Source: Chrysemys picta bellii (lineage: Eukaryota; Chordata; Testudines; Emydidae). Taken from it: a stretch of DNA of 64,000 nt. Location: the NCBI RefSeq assembly GCF_011386835.1, contig NC_088794.1, positions 89,388,009 through 89,452,008 on the forward strand, given 5' to 3'. The position numbers and the translations under genes were made by a program. How positions within the stretch are numbered: the first letter of the stretch is position 1; each line of letters begins with the position of its first letter. The notes under the pieces are model-generated. The model was given only the letters and a program-made list of their open reading frames with translations. It was not told the DNA's origin and searched no databases. Positions 46,928 through 57,494 of this stretch are shown piece by piece.

Positions 46928-47480
46928 ATGATGGAGTCCCAGGATCGCAAAAGAGCTCCAGCATGGACAGAACGGGAGGTATGGGATCTGCTCGCCATAT
47001 GGGGAGATGAATCAGTGCTAGCTGAACTCCGTAGCAGTAAACAAAGTGGCAAAATATTAGAAAAAGTCTCAAAGGCCATGAAGGACAGAGGCCATAACAG
47101 GGACGCACAGCAGTGCCGCGTGAAAATTAAGGAGCTAAGGGAAGCCTACCACAAAGCCAGAGAGGCAAACGGAAAATCCGGGGTAGAGCCACAAACATGC
47201 CACTTCTACACGGAGCTGCATGCCATGCTAGGGGGTGCAGCCACCACTACCACAACCGTGTGCTTTGACTCCATCAATGGAGAATCACGCAACAGGGAAG
47301 CGGCTTCGGGGTACGAGGAAGATGATGATGAAGACAATGAAGATAGCTCACAGCAAGGAAGCGGAGAAACCGGTTTCCCCAACAGGCAGGATATGTTTAT
47401 CACCCTGGACCTGGAACCAGTAACCCCCGAACTCACCAAAGGCATGCTCCCAGACCCCGAGGGCACACAAGGGACCTCTG
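46928..47480 (+). CDS. Harbinger Myb/SANT-like protein, exon 1
   Basis: The frame starts at ATG 46928 (MMESQDRKRAPAWTEREV) and holds a trihelix/Myb-SANT-like DNA-binding domain at about residues 10-95 (WTEREVWDLLAIWGDESV, then CRVKIKELREAYHKAREA). An acidic stretch (EEDDDEDNEDSS) follows. Harbinger elements need this second protein to bring the transposase to the DNA ends and into the nucleus. The exon ends at GTGAGT (47481) in phase 1. The open reading frame is intact through the exon. The frame also extends upstream without ATG to 46895. Confidence 0.82.
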
Positions 47481-47525
47481 GTGAGTGTACCTTTGTAAAT
47501 ATTACACATGGTTTAAAAGCAAGCG

Positions 47526-47562
47526 TGTTTAATGATTAATGATTAATGATTAATGATTAATT
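47526..47562. repeat. Short tandem repeat (TTAATGA)n
   Basis: The heptamer unit TTAATGA is repeated four to five times just after the splice donor of the Myb-like gene, inside its intron. Confidence 0.85.
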
Positions 47563-47588
47563 TTCCCTGGCAATCACGGCCAGTACAG

Positions 47589-47975
47589 CTACTGGAAAAG
47601 TCTGTTAACGTGTATGGGGATGGAACGGAAATCCTCCAGGTACATCTCCAGAAAGCTCTCCTTCATGTACTCCCAAAGCCTTTGCAAAAGGTTTCTGGGG
47701 AGGGCTGCCTTATCCCGTCTGCCATGGTAGGACACTTTACCACGCCAGGCCAGTAGCACGTAGTCTGGAATTATTGCATAACAAAGCATGGCAGCGTATG
47801 GTCCCGGTGTTTGCTGGCATGCAGACAACATCCATTCCTTATCTCTCTTTGTTATCCTCAGGAGAGTGATATCATTCACGGTCACCTGGTTGAAATGGGG
47901 TGATTTTATTAAGGGGACATTCAGAGGTGCCTGTTCCTGCTCATCTGAACAGAAATGTTCCCCGCTGTTAGCCAC
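47589..47975 (-). CDS. Extra 128-codon open frame inside the Harbinger element
   Basis: The frame begins MANSGEHFCSDEQEQAPLN and continues with FNQVTVNDITLLRITKRDK, then AMLCYAIIPDYVLLAWRGK and LLQRLWEYMKESFLEMYLED. Composition is balanced and protein-like, with no low-complexity bias. It is antisense to the intron of the Myb-like gene and colinear with the transposase. I do not recognise a family. It could be an accessory protein carried by this Harbinger lineage, a captured exon or chance. Confidence 0.4.
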   Translation of the reverse strand: MANSGEHFCSDEQEQAPLNVPLIKSPHFNQVTVNDITLLRITKRDKEWMLSACQQTPGPYAAMLCYAIIPDYVLLAWRGKVSYHGRRDKAALPRNLLQRLWEYMKESFLEMYLEDFRSIPIHVNRLFQ

Positions 47976-48418
47976 GCGGTAGGGGGCAGGGGTGAAGTGA
48001 TCATCCCAGAGAATTGAGTGGGTGGGGAGTAGTTGTGTTTGTGCTGCATGTTAACCCAGAAACCGCAGCCCCTCCTTTTACATTGCAAACCCATTTTAAA
48101 TGGCCAACCCAACGGGTGCTTGGTATGGGAAATGAGGGCGCTACTGTTTGAAACTATTCCCACATGTTAAGAAGGTTAAAAAAGCCAAAAGACTGTGGCT
48201 TATGATGGCTGCCTGCAAGCCGAAATCTGTTGCCTGGCACTGCGTGAGTGATCTCTCACACCAAACCGGCAGGCCCTCAATATAAGAGGAAAAATGCGAC
48301 CTTGTAACGAAAGCACATGTGCTGTGTAATGTGAACAGCAAAATTTAACGTGAAAGAGTGTACCCATTGTTCTCTAAAATGTGTCTTTTTTAACCACCTC
48401 TCCCTTCTCCTCCACCAG

Positions 48419-48916
48419 CTGCAAATGTTTCTCCTTCCCAGAGGCTAGTGAAGATTAGAAGGAGAAAACGGTGGATTTGGGATGATATATTCTCGGCACT
48501 CCAGATGTCCTCCCACGCTGACAGAGCACAGCAGAATGCGTGGAGGCAGTCAATGTCAGAGTGCAAAAAAGCACAATATGAACGAGAGGAGAGGTGACGA
48601 ATCGCGGGCTGAAGAGAGCAAGTGGCGGGCTGAAGAGGATAGGTGGTGTCAGATTGCTGACAGAAGGCAAGAGTCGATGCTCCGGCTGCTGGAGCATCAA
48701 ACTGATATGCTCCAGCGTATGGTTGAGCTGCAGGAAAGGCAGCAGGAGCAGAGACCGCCACTACAGCCCCTGTGTAACCAACAGCCCTCCTCCCCAAGTT
48801 CCATAGCCTCCTCACCCAGACACCCAAGAACGCGGTGGGGGGGCCTCCGGCCACCCAGTCACTCCACTCCAGAGGATTGCCTGAGCATCAGAAGGCTGGC
48901 CTTCTATAAGTGTTAA
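48419..48916 (+). pseudogene. Harbinger Myb/SANT-like protein, exon 2 (frameshifted)
   Basis: A pyrimidine-rich tract and CCACCAG precede 48419, and phase 1 joins correctly to exon 1. The first part reads SPSQRLVKIRRRKRWIWDDI and QQNAWRQSMSECKKAQYE, then meets TGA near 48595. The protein continues in another frame: SKWRAEEDRW, DRRQESMLRLLEHQTDMLQ and MVELQERQQEQRPPLQP to the stop near 48914. This gives a charged, coiled-coil-like C-terminus with a basic patch. One shift or small indel around 48590 would account for the break. Confidence 0.75.
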
Positions 48917-49167
48917 AGTTTTAAAGTTTTAAACTGCAGTGTGTCCTTTTCCTTCCTTCCTCCCGCACCCCTCCCGGGCTACCTTGACAGTTATCCCCCT
49001 AGTTGTGTGATGAATTAATAAAGAATGCATGAATGTGAAGTAACAATGACTTTATTGCCTCTGCAAGCGGTGCTCGAAGGGGGGACGGGAGGGTGGTTAG
49101 TTTACAGGGAAGTAGAGTGAACCGGGGTGGGGGTGGAGGGTTCATCAAGGAGAAACAAACAGAAGCT

Positions 49168-50465
49168 TCACACTGTAGCCTGGCCAGTCACAAAACTGGT
49201 TTTCAAAGCTTCTCTGATGCACACCGCACCCTGCTGTACTCTTCTAGCCGCCCTGGTGTCTGGCTGCGCATAATCAGCGGCCAGACGATTTGCCTCGACC
49301 TCCCACTCTGCCATAAATGTCTCCCCCTTACTCTCACAGATATTGTGGAGCGCACAGCAATAACAATTAGAATATTGGCTTCGCTGAGGTCTATCCAAGT
49401 CAGTAAACTGCGCCAGCGCGCTTTTAAACGTCCAAATGCACATTCCACCACCATTCGGCACTTGCTCAGCCTATAGTTGAACAGGTCCTGACTACTGTCC
49501 AGGCTGCCTGTGTACGGCTTCATGAGCCATGGCATTAAGGGGTAGGCTGGGTCCCCAAGGATAACGATAGGCATTTCAACATCCCCAACGGTTATTTTCT
49601 GGTCCAGGAAGAAGGTCCCTTCCTCCAGCTTTTGAAACAGACCAGAGTTCCTGAAGACGCGAGCATCATGTACCTTTCCCGGCCATCCCACGTTGATGTT
49701 AGTGAAACATTCCTTGTGATCCACCAGGGCTTGCAGCAGCATTGAAAAGTATCCCTTGCGGTTTATGTACTCGGTGGCTTGGTGCTCCGGTGACAAGATA
49801 GGGATATGGGTTCCGTCTATCGCCCCACTACAGTTTGGGAATTCCATTGCAGCAAAGCCATCCACTATGACCTGCACGTTTCCCAGAGTCACTACCCTTG
49901 ATATCAGCAGGTCTTTGATTGCGTTGGCTACTTGGATCACAGCAGCCCCCACAGTAGATTTGCCCACTCCAAATTGATTCCCGACTGACCAGTAGCTGTC
50001 TGGCGTTGCAAGCTTCCACAGGGCTATCGCCACTCACTTCTCAACTGTGAGGGCTGCTCTCATCCTGGTATTCTGGCGCTTCAGGGCAGGGGAAAGCAAG
50101 TCACAAAGTTCCATGAAAGTGCCCTTACGCATGCGAAAGTTTCGCAGCCACTGGGAATCGTCCCACACCTGCAACACGATGCGGTCCCACCAGTCTGTGC
50201 TTGTTTCCCGGGCCCAGAATCGGTGTTCCACGGCATGAACCTGCCCCAGTAACACCATGATTTGCACATTGCTGGGGCCTGTACTTTGTGAGAGGACTAT
50301 GTCCATGTCAATTTCCTCACCACTCTCGTCACCATGCTGCAATCGCTGCAATCGCCTCCTCGCCTGGTTTTGCTTTGGCATGTTCTGGCTCTGCATATAC
50401 TCCAGGACAATGCGCGTGGTGTTCATAGTGCTCATAATTGCCACGGTGATCTGAGCGGGCTCCAT
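49168..50465 (-). pseudogene. HARBI1-like Harbinger transposase, one stop and one frameshift
   Basis: The frame starts at ATG 50465 (MEPAQITVAIMSTMN). A TGA at about 50034-50036, a likely CGA-to-TGA change, separates the N-terminal 143 codons from the catalytic part. The DDE residues are in place: the aspartates of GAIDGTHIP and LGDPAYPL and the glutamate of VVECAFGRLKARW. Near 49350 a one-base change shifts the frame, and the C-terminus continues as CCALHNICESKGETFMAEW in the neighbouring frame down to 49168. The family cuts and pastes Harbinger DNA at 3-bp targets, with the Myb-like protein as partner. Confidence 0.88.
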
Positions 50466-50962
50466 GATCCCAGTGCTATGGCATCTGGGCTGAAAAAAGG
50501 CGCGAAACTATTGTCTGATGGAGGGAGGGAGGGGTGAATGATGACATGACTTACAGGTACAGGGAATTAAAATCAACAAAGGTGGCTGTGCATCAGGGAG
50601 AAACTTAAACAACTATCACACAGAATGGCCCCCCCAAAGATTGAACTCAAAACCCTGGGTTTAGCAGGCCGTTGATTTCACGGAGGGAGGGGGAAGCAAA
50701 TAAATACAGAACAAATCTGGTCCATCTATTTTTTACATCTTAAGCTGGCAGCAGACGGTGCAGCATGACTGATAGCCATCGGCATCTTCTGGGTGCTTGG
50801 CAGAAGATGCTGTACTACGACTGCTAGCCATCATCGTCAAGATGGTTCAATAGGACTGCCGGCAGGACTGAGTCTCCAGGAGACAAAACATGTCTGCCCA
50901 GGTGCCTCTGATCGAACTCACTGAGGAATATGACGATGACGGATATCAATTGTAATATACCA

Positions 50963-51131
50963 TCTACTGCCAAAAGGCAAAGAGCTGCTGCTGTGTAGCA
51001 ATGCAGCCCCACGTCTGCCAGCACCCAGATAGCCGATGACGGCTACCAGTCATACTGCACTGTCTACTGCCAAAAGGCAATTAGCTGCTGCTGTGTAGCA
51101 ATGCAGTATCACGTCTGCCAGCACCCAGATG
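50963..51131. repeat. Two tandem 100-bp units in the Harbinger right arm
   Basis: TCTACTGCCAAAAGGCAA starts at 50963 and again at 51063. Each is followed by GCTGCTGCTGTGTAGCAATG and CACGTCTGCCAGCACCCAGA. The second unit is incomplete at its end. It lies between the transposase start and the right terminus, a subterminal region where transposase binding could occur. Confidence 0.7.
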
Positions 51132-51556
51132 ACATATGGTGACAGTGAGCTGAGCTGAGCTGAGTGGGCTCCATGCTTGCCGTGGTATGTTGTCTGCACA
51201 GGTAACCCAGGCAAAAAGGCGCGAATCGATTGTCTGCCATTGCTCTGACGGAGGGGGAGGGGCCTGACGACATGTACCCAGAACCCCCCGCGACACTGTT
51301 TTTGCATCATCAGGCATTGGGATCTCAACCCAGAATTCCAATGGGCGGCGGAGACTGCGGGAACTGTGGGATAGCTACCCACAGTGCAACACTCCGGAAG
51401 TCAATGCTAGCCTCGGTACTGTGGACGTGGTTCGCCGACTTAATGCACTTAGAGCATTTTATGTGGGGACACACACAATCCACTGTATAAAACCAATGTC
51501 TATAAAACCAGCTTCTATAAATTCGACCTCATTTCGTAGTGTAGACATACCCTCAG

Positions 51557-52720
51557 TGGCAACCCCGTTCCAGATGCTGCTCTGGGCAGACCTGTTGTCC
51601 CAGAACCGTGGCAGTCTCCTGCAGCCAAACCTGGTGGCGCTTCATCTGACAGCTTGGCTGCTGCGTGGCTAAACGCGCAAGAACAGCAGTGCTTATCCGA
51701 AGTCCAGCAAGTCCTGTTTGTCAGTAGAAAGTCCTCCACCAGGGCCACCTACCTGGCCAAATGGAAGCAATTCACCTGCTGGATGGCAAATAAGGGGGTC
51801 TCTCCTGAGCGAGCCCCATTGCAGATCATTCTAGACTACCTCCTGCACCTCAAGCTTCAGGGCTTCTCTCTCATCCATCAAGGTCCATCTAGTGGCCTTC
51901 CACCCACTGCTCGAAGTCTATTTTCAGTTAGGATATCACAGTCAGATTCCTCAAGGGCCAGGAGCACTTCTGCCTGTATGTCAGGGACCCTGTTCCTCCA
52001 TGGGACTTGAATCTGGTGCTGTCACAGCTCACAGGTTCCCCCTTCGAGTCTTTGGCTTCCTGCTCTCTCCTTCTCCTCTCCTGGAAGGTTGCGGTCACGG
52101 TCACGGTCACATCGGCCCTCCGGGTATCCAAGATTCGGGCGCTCACTTCAGAGCCATCTTACACAGTCTTGTACAAGGACAAAATCCAGCTAAGACCGCA
52201 CCCAGTCTTCCTTCCTAAGGTGGTCTCTCAGTTTCATTCAAGCCAAGACATTTACTTACGTGGCTTCAGAAAGAAGACTGGTAAGTTGGAGGAGGAGCGC
52301 AGGCTACATGCCTTGAATATCAGGAGGGCTCTAGCCTTCTACATTGAAAGCACCAAGCCATTCCATAAGTGGACGCAATTATTCGTTGTTGTGGCTGAAA
52401 GGTCAACCTACCTCCACTCAGAGAATTTCCTCCTGGATCACTGCCTGCCTTCGCTTTTGCTATGATCAAGCAAAGGTGCTGCCCCGGTGATCATCACCAC
52501 CCACTCTACCAGGGCACACGCCTCTTCAGCAGCCTTTTTGGCCCAAGTGTCTCTCTCTAGGACATCTGTAGGGTGGCCACCTGGTCATCGGTCCATACCT
52601 TTATGTCCCACTATGCACTTACTCAGCAGGCCTAGGACGATGCTGACTTTGGTAGAGCAGTACTGCAAGCCGCCAAGCAGTGAACTCCGAGCCCACCTCC
52701 ATAGATACTGCTTGTGAGTC
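51557..52720 (+). pseudogene. DIRS tyrosine recombinase, decayed
   Basis: Coding resumes directly after the Harbinger element (VATPFQMLLWADLLSQN). The core-binding part appears in several frames. ALRVSKIRALTSEPS at about 52110-52155 holds the first catalytic arginine region, and VFLPKVVSQFHSSQDIYL follows. HSTRAHASSAAFLAQ near 52490-52540 carries the H-x-x-R type box, with SHYALTQQ near 52610 at the expected place of the nucleophilic tyrosine. In DIRS elements this enzyme integrates the circular DNA. Stops and shifts preclude function. Confidence 0.7.
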
Positions 52721-52830
52721 ACCTAGAATTTAATTGATATGAGCAAGCACTTGAAGAAGAAAAAACGGGTTACCTACCTACCTTTCAAAGAACACATCTC
52801 AAAGAATAACAGTTATGAAAGGTAGGAAAC

Positions 52831-53555
52831 TGTTTTATATTGTCCTTTCCCCTGCCATCAAACTTAAATCAAGGGATCTTGCTCAAACTTTCCTAAATAC
52901 CATATTTTTGGATTTAAAAAAAAGCATGGGCAATTTCATCCCAAAATGAAAACTTTTCAGAAATTCAAAGCAACTGAAGGGTTACAGTGAAATTCCTGAC
53001 TGTTCTAAATATAGCAGGCATGATTGAGCAGCTGTTGTTGTACTACCGTAGTTGTCCAAAATGCCACACCTTACATTTACTTCAGTATTTTTGGCCTATT
53101 GTAGTCTTTTTAACTTCTTGTAGTTTCTTAAAGAAGAGAAATCTAGTATTGCTACTTTTTAATAGAAGTGGAATCCTGCACCATTGACTAGCTAGTCCAG
53201 ATAACAATAGCAGTGAGACATGGCGTCAATGGAAGCGACCCCAGGAAAAGCTTGCCGTTGGAGCTGAGCCTCTGCTGAGAAGTACCCTGCCCTCGGAGGA
53301 GACCGACCCTGGAGCAGAGTTGCCAGGACTGCCACCCGCAGCATACCTCAAGGAGACAGAGGACCCTTGGACTACAGAACCGCACCATCCAGACTGTGGC
53401 AGGAAGTAGCCCAGGGAAACCACACTTAAGTCCAGTTTTGTTGCTGGAGGGGGGGTCAGCATGTTTTGGTAGGATCCCCGCTGACCCAGTGGCAGAACCA
53501 TTTGCCATTGTTAGGGCCCTGGGCTCGGACCCAGTGGAATAGGGTGGGCCCAAGA
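52831..53555. other. Intergenic DNA, nothing firm
   Basis: The stretch 52831-53190 is AT-rich without features. The stretch 53200-53555 is GC-rich (GGAAGCGACCCCAGGAAAAG...GGAGGAGACCGACCC) and may be part of a larger unclassified repeat with the tandem units that follow. Confidence 0.4.
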
Positions 53556-53659
53556 CCACCTGCTGCCAACCCCACCCCTAGCGTGACAGCCTATTCACCA
53601 CTAGGCCAGCAGGCCTGCATGTTATTTGTGACTTGCCCCATTCAGGAGACTGTGGGTCC

Positions 53660-53935
53660 AGATTGTATTTGCTCGCTGACTTAGCCAGGAGGCTTAGGCA
53701 AAAGCCTGCTCTGCTCTGCCCTGCCCGAAAAAACAAAGCTTCCCCTATAGACTGTTGGGTGCTATCTGCTTTAGCCTGGAGGCTTAGGCTGAGGACTGCA
53801 TCCTTCTCTGCCACGCCCAGAGGGCCAGAGCTTGATAGGCAGCAGCCTTAGCCATGAGACTCTGGGCTAGAGGTCCAGACTGTTAATGGTTATTTGCCTC
53901 TGCTAGGAGGCTATGAGCTATAGGCTGCTTACCAG
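53660..53935. repeat. Degenerate tandem repeat, unit about 90 bp
   Basis: The motif TTAGCC.GGAGGCTTAGGC occurs at about 53683 and 53772, and a third decayed version (CTGCTAGGAGGCTATGAGC) lies near 53902. Each is followed by CTGCTCTGCC/CTTCTCTGCC-like sequence. It has no coding content. Confidence 0.5.
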
Positions 53936-54144
53936 TTGGCCCTGCCTGAATGACCCAAGCCCGAGTGCTGCTGCCTGACACAGTGAGGCAGCGTGGCCTC
54001 CCTCCCCACTTGAGAGCGAGGGCCAACTACAAGGCTGTAGAGGTCACTTAGAACTCAAGCTAAACAGTTGAAAAAATTTTACAAGTTTTATTAGAAGGCT
54101 GTGGGGATTTTTTCTACAGTAAAACCCATATGGATTAGTATTTT

Positions 54145-55705
54145 TGTATAATCATAGAAGTGTATGTCTGGAAGGGACCTTGAGAGGTCATCTAGTCCAG
54201 TGACTCTCAACCTTTCCAGACTACTGTACCACTTTCAAGAGTCTGATTTGTCTTGTGTACTCCTAAGTTACACCTCACTTAAACTACTTGCTTACAAAAT
54301 CAGACATAAAAATACAAAAGTGTCACAACACACTATGACTGAAAAATTGCTTATTTTTCTCATTTTTACCATATAATAAATCAATTGGAATATAAATATT
54401 GTACTTAAATTTCAGTGAATAGCATATAGAGCAGCATAAACAAGTCAGTGTCTATATGAAATTTTAGTTTGTACTGACTTCACTGGTGCTTTTTATGTGG
54501 CATCTTGTAAAACTAGGCAAATATCTAGCTGTGTTGATGTAACCCCTGGAAGACCTCTGCTTACCCCCAGGGTAACATACCCCTGATTGAGAACGACTGA
54601 TCTAGTCCAGTCCCCTGCACTCAAGGCCGAACTACATAACAATTAGATCCTCACAGGTGTTTGTCTAACCTGTTCTTAAAAACATCCAATGATGGAGATT
54701 CCACAACCTCACTAGGCAATTTGATCCACTGCTTAACTACCCTGACAGTTAGGAAGTTTTTCCTAATGTCCAGTCTAAAGCTCCCTTGCTGCATTTTAAG
54801 CCCATTGCTTCTTGTCCTATCCTCCTAGTAACAACCTTTTATGTACTTGAAAACTGTTATCATGTCCCCTCTCAGTCTTCTCTTCTCCAGACTAAACAAA
54901 CCCAGTTTTTTTCAATCTTCCTTCATAGGTCATGCTCTCTAGACTTTTAATCATTTTTATTGCTCTCCTCTGGACTTTCTCCAATTTGTCCATATCTTTC
55001 CTGAAGCGTGGTGCCCAGAACTGGACACAATATGTGAGGTGAGTCCTTATCAGCAGAGTAGAGTGTAAGAATTACCTCTCATGTCTTGCTTACAACACTC
55101 CTGCTTATACATCCCAGAATGATGTGAGGGGTTTTTTGTTTGTTTTTTGCAACAGTGTTACACTGTTGTCTCATACTTAGCTTGTGATCCACTATGACCC
55201 CCAGATCCCTTTCTGCAGTACTCCTTCCTAGACAGTCATTTCCCATTTTGTATGTATGCAATTGATTGTTCCTTCCTAAGTGGAGTTCTCTGCATTTGTC
55301 TTTACTGAATTTCATCCTATTTACTTCAGATCATTTTGAATTTTAATCCTATCCTCCAAAGCACTTGCGACCCCCTTCATCTCCCTCTCCGCTCCCCCCC
55401 CCCACGCTTGGTATCGTCCACAAACGTGATAAGTGTACTCTCTATGCCATTATATAAATCACTGATTAAGATATTGAACAGAACCCGACCCAGGACTGAT
55501 TCCTGTGGGACCCAACTCGTTATGCCCTTCCAGCTTGACTGTGAACCACTGATAACTACTCCTTGGTAATGGTTTTCCTACAAGTTATGCACGCACCTCA
55601 TAGTAGCTCCATCTAGGTTGTATTTCCCTAGTTTGTTTATGAGAAGGTCATACGAGACAATATCAGAAGCCTTACTAAAGTCAAGATATACCACCTAACT
55701 TAAGC
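54145..55705 (-). pseudogene. CR1 LINE, minus strand, ORF2 C-terminal region and 3' end, split by an hAT MITE
   Basis: Plus-strand landmarks are the complement of CR1: ATCATAGAAGTGTATGTCTGG at the 3' end, then CCTAATGTCCAGTCTAAAGC, TGGTGCCCAGAACTGGACAC and, further up, the complement of FSKDKCRELHLGRNNQLHTY (55250-55310) with ERDLGVIVDHKLS. Stops and indels interrupt the frame. The hAT MITE at 54198-54599 is inserted in the 3' region. Confidence 0.85.
54198..54599. mobile_element. hAT MITE inserted in CR1, perfect 8-bp target-site duplication
   Basis: The ends CAGTGACTCTCAACC and GATTGAGAACGACTG are inverted. Flanks ATCTAGTC (54190-54197 and 54600-54607) are identical and belong to the interrupted CR1. 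It is 402 bp and non-coding. Confidence 0.9.
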
Positions 55706-56335
55706 CAAAGCACTCTGGGCTCCACCTTTACAGTAAACTAAATTTTACTTTTAATATTACCTAGGGAATGAGAATAAATCACATTATAACAAAGTGCATA
55801 AAGACAGGTTTTGTAGTGTATTGCAAAATCAACCAGAATGTAGGTTATGAATTGCATTGCATTTCACTCAAACAGCAGTATGGTCAGGTTAACATTCTTA
55901 ACTAGGCAAAGGTTTGCATTACACAACTACCGAGCTAAAATTTGAGTTATCGCTTCTTCTGGCAATTAACCCTTTTTCAATATGTAAAGGTTAACTTCTA
56001 TAATTAATCTCTCCAGCAAACTGGAGGAGTTCAAAAAACAGTTTTGGGGTCTGTGTGCTACCAAAGAAGTTTATCTTTAACATGATCCAGCTAAGAAGTT
56101 TAGATGTTTGTCCCAGGATTCCCAGCTAGATTCTCATCCTAAAAATGCAAATGTATTTTGTATTTATACTCAGTCTTTCCAAAGGTTGTTACTTGCATAA
56201 GATGAATGGCAGTTGGGTGGAGACCCAGGACCATCAGCTTCTCTTCCCTTTCTAGGTCTTGGTTTAGTTCCATGTTTATAGTCTGTTCTGGTCTTTAGCT
56301 ACTTGGTAATATGGCTCCCCCTTTTTGGATTTAGG

Positions 56336-56995
56336 GCTTGTCTATGCTATAAAATGTTGCTGATTTAATTATGTCAGTACTGTTAAAGCAGCAACCCCTG
56401 CTAGAAGTGCTTATGCTAGTAGAGCTTATTCGGATTCAGAACCACAATGAACTATACTGGTATAAGGCATAGGCACTGACTTTCCAATGTGCCGGGGGGT
56501 GCTTGACCCCCATCTCTGCCCCTGACCCTGCCCCCACTCCACCCCTCCTCCAAGGCCCCTTCCCACTCCCGCTCCACCCCCATCCTGCCTCTTCCCACCC
56601 CATTCCGCCCCCTTGCCCCAGTGCACCACGCCCTCCTTCCTCCCCCTCGCTCCCAAAGCCTACTGCATGCTGCGAAACAACTGATTGCAGCAGGCAGGAG
56701 GTGCGGGGAGGGAGGGGAAGGCACTGATCAGCGGGGCTGCCAGTGGGCGGAAAACACTGGGGGATGGGGGGAGTTGATAGGGGAGCTTCTGGTGGGTGCT
56801 CAGCACCCACTATTTTTTCCCCTGTGGGTGCTCCAGCCTCGGAGCACCCACGGAGTTGGTGCCTATGGTATCCCAGTATGACTGCATCTATTCTAGGGCT
56901 TTTACTGGTATAACTAGGTCAGCAAAATATCAGACCTCTAGCCAACATAACTATAATGGTAAATTTTGTTTAAGTGTAGATCAGCCTATGAGAAA
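56336..56995. mobile_element. Two nested MITEs
   Basis: The inner element (56468-56867) has ends CATAGGCACTGACT and GGAGTTGGTGCCTATG. Its GC-rich interior includes GGTGGGTGCTCAGCACCCAC and CTGTGGGTGCTCC palindromes. It interrupts an outer AT-rich element that begins GGGCTTGTCTATGCTATAAAATG and ends AGTGTAGATCAGCCTAT, with Harbinger-like TCTA.CACT ends. Inner flanks share only GTAT, so the superfamily of the inner element is open. Confidence 0.6.
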
Positions 56996-57494
56996 GAGAG
57001 CTTACAAAATACCTTTAGCTTAGGGTAAGGGGCACTGGGTTGGGAGTCAAGAGACTGAAGTCAAGTTTCACTTCTGCAGACTGCTCTTTATATTCCTGTG
57101 CAGGGGTGGTGAAACCAGGAGGTGGTGGAGGCTAATGCCCCAGCAATGGAAATATTGGGGGAGGGGCTGATCTATGTTTCCATCCCGCCGTATTTTTTCT
57201 GTACCTGAGGAGGGTGAGAGACGGGACAGCCCAAGTTCTACTATTTGCCTGGCCCCCTGTTCCCTTGGCTGGGGTAGGGGCAGCAGGGCACAGCTGTGTC
57301 ATTTCAGGGATGTGGGGAAAGGCTGTTTCCCTTCTAGGGCAGGAACTGCTGCCAAAGCAACAGATGTGTGAGGGCAGGGAGCTGGCTGCTCTGAGTGCCT
57401 AGGGTGGGGGAAGCAGGGACCGCTTCCTCAGCCTGCTGTGCATCTCTGAGGCAAGGCGAGTGCCTGACCTGCCACCCTGCTCCACCCCCACAGC

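Larger units (their letters stand above)
46577..51551. mobile_element. Harbinger (PIF) DNA transposon with both genes, inserted in the DIRS element
   Basis: Inverted ends around GGTCTACACTA (left) and the complement GTAGTGTAGACATACCC (right) bound a 5-kb element. CTCAG is repeated at 46572-46576 and 51552-51556 and contains the usual 3-bp Harbinger duplication. Joining the flanks gives a continuous DIRS coding phrase (LDLS then VATPFQM). Inside are the two signature genes: a Myb/SANT-like protein on the plus strand and a HARBI1-type transposase on the minus strand, convergent. An extra minus-strand frame lies between them. Each signature gene has only a few disabling changes. Confidence 0.9.
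41806..52830 (+). mobile_element. DIRS-like tyrosine-recombinase retrotransposon, interrupted twice
   Basis: Inverted ends match: the complement of 41806-41839 aligns with 52739-52774 around ATGAGCAAGCA and AAGAAGAA. In between, on the plus strand, are a DIRS-type gag, a reverse transcriptase with YLDD, an RNase H region and a tyrosine recombinase. This order and the inverted ends are diagnostic of DIRS. Subtracting the hAT MITE (46127-46327) and the Harbinger element (46577-51551) leaves about 5.8 kb, a normal length for the family. All frames contain stops or shifts, so it is inactive. The right end near 52830 is approximate. Confidence 0.85.
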
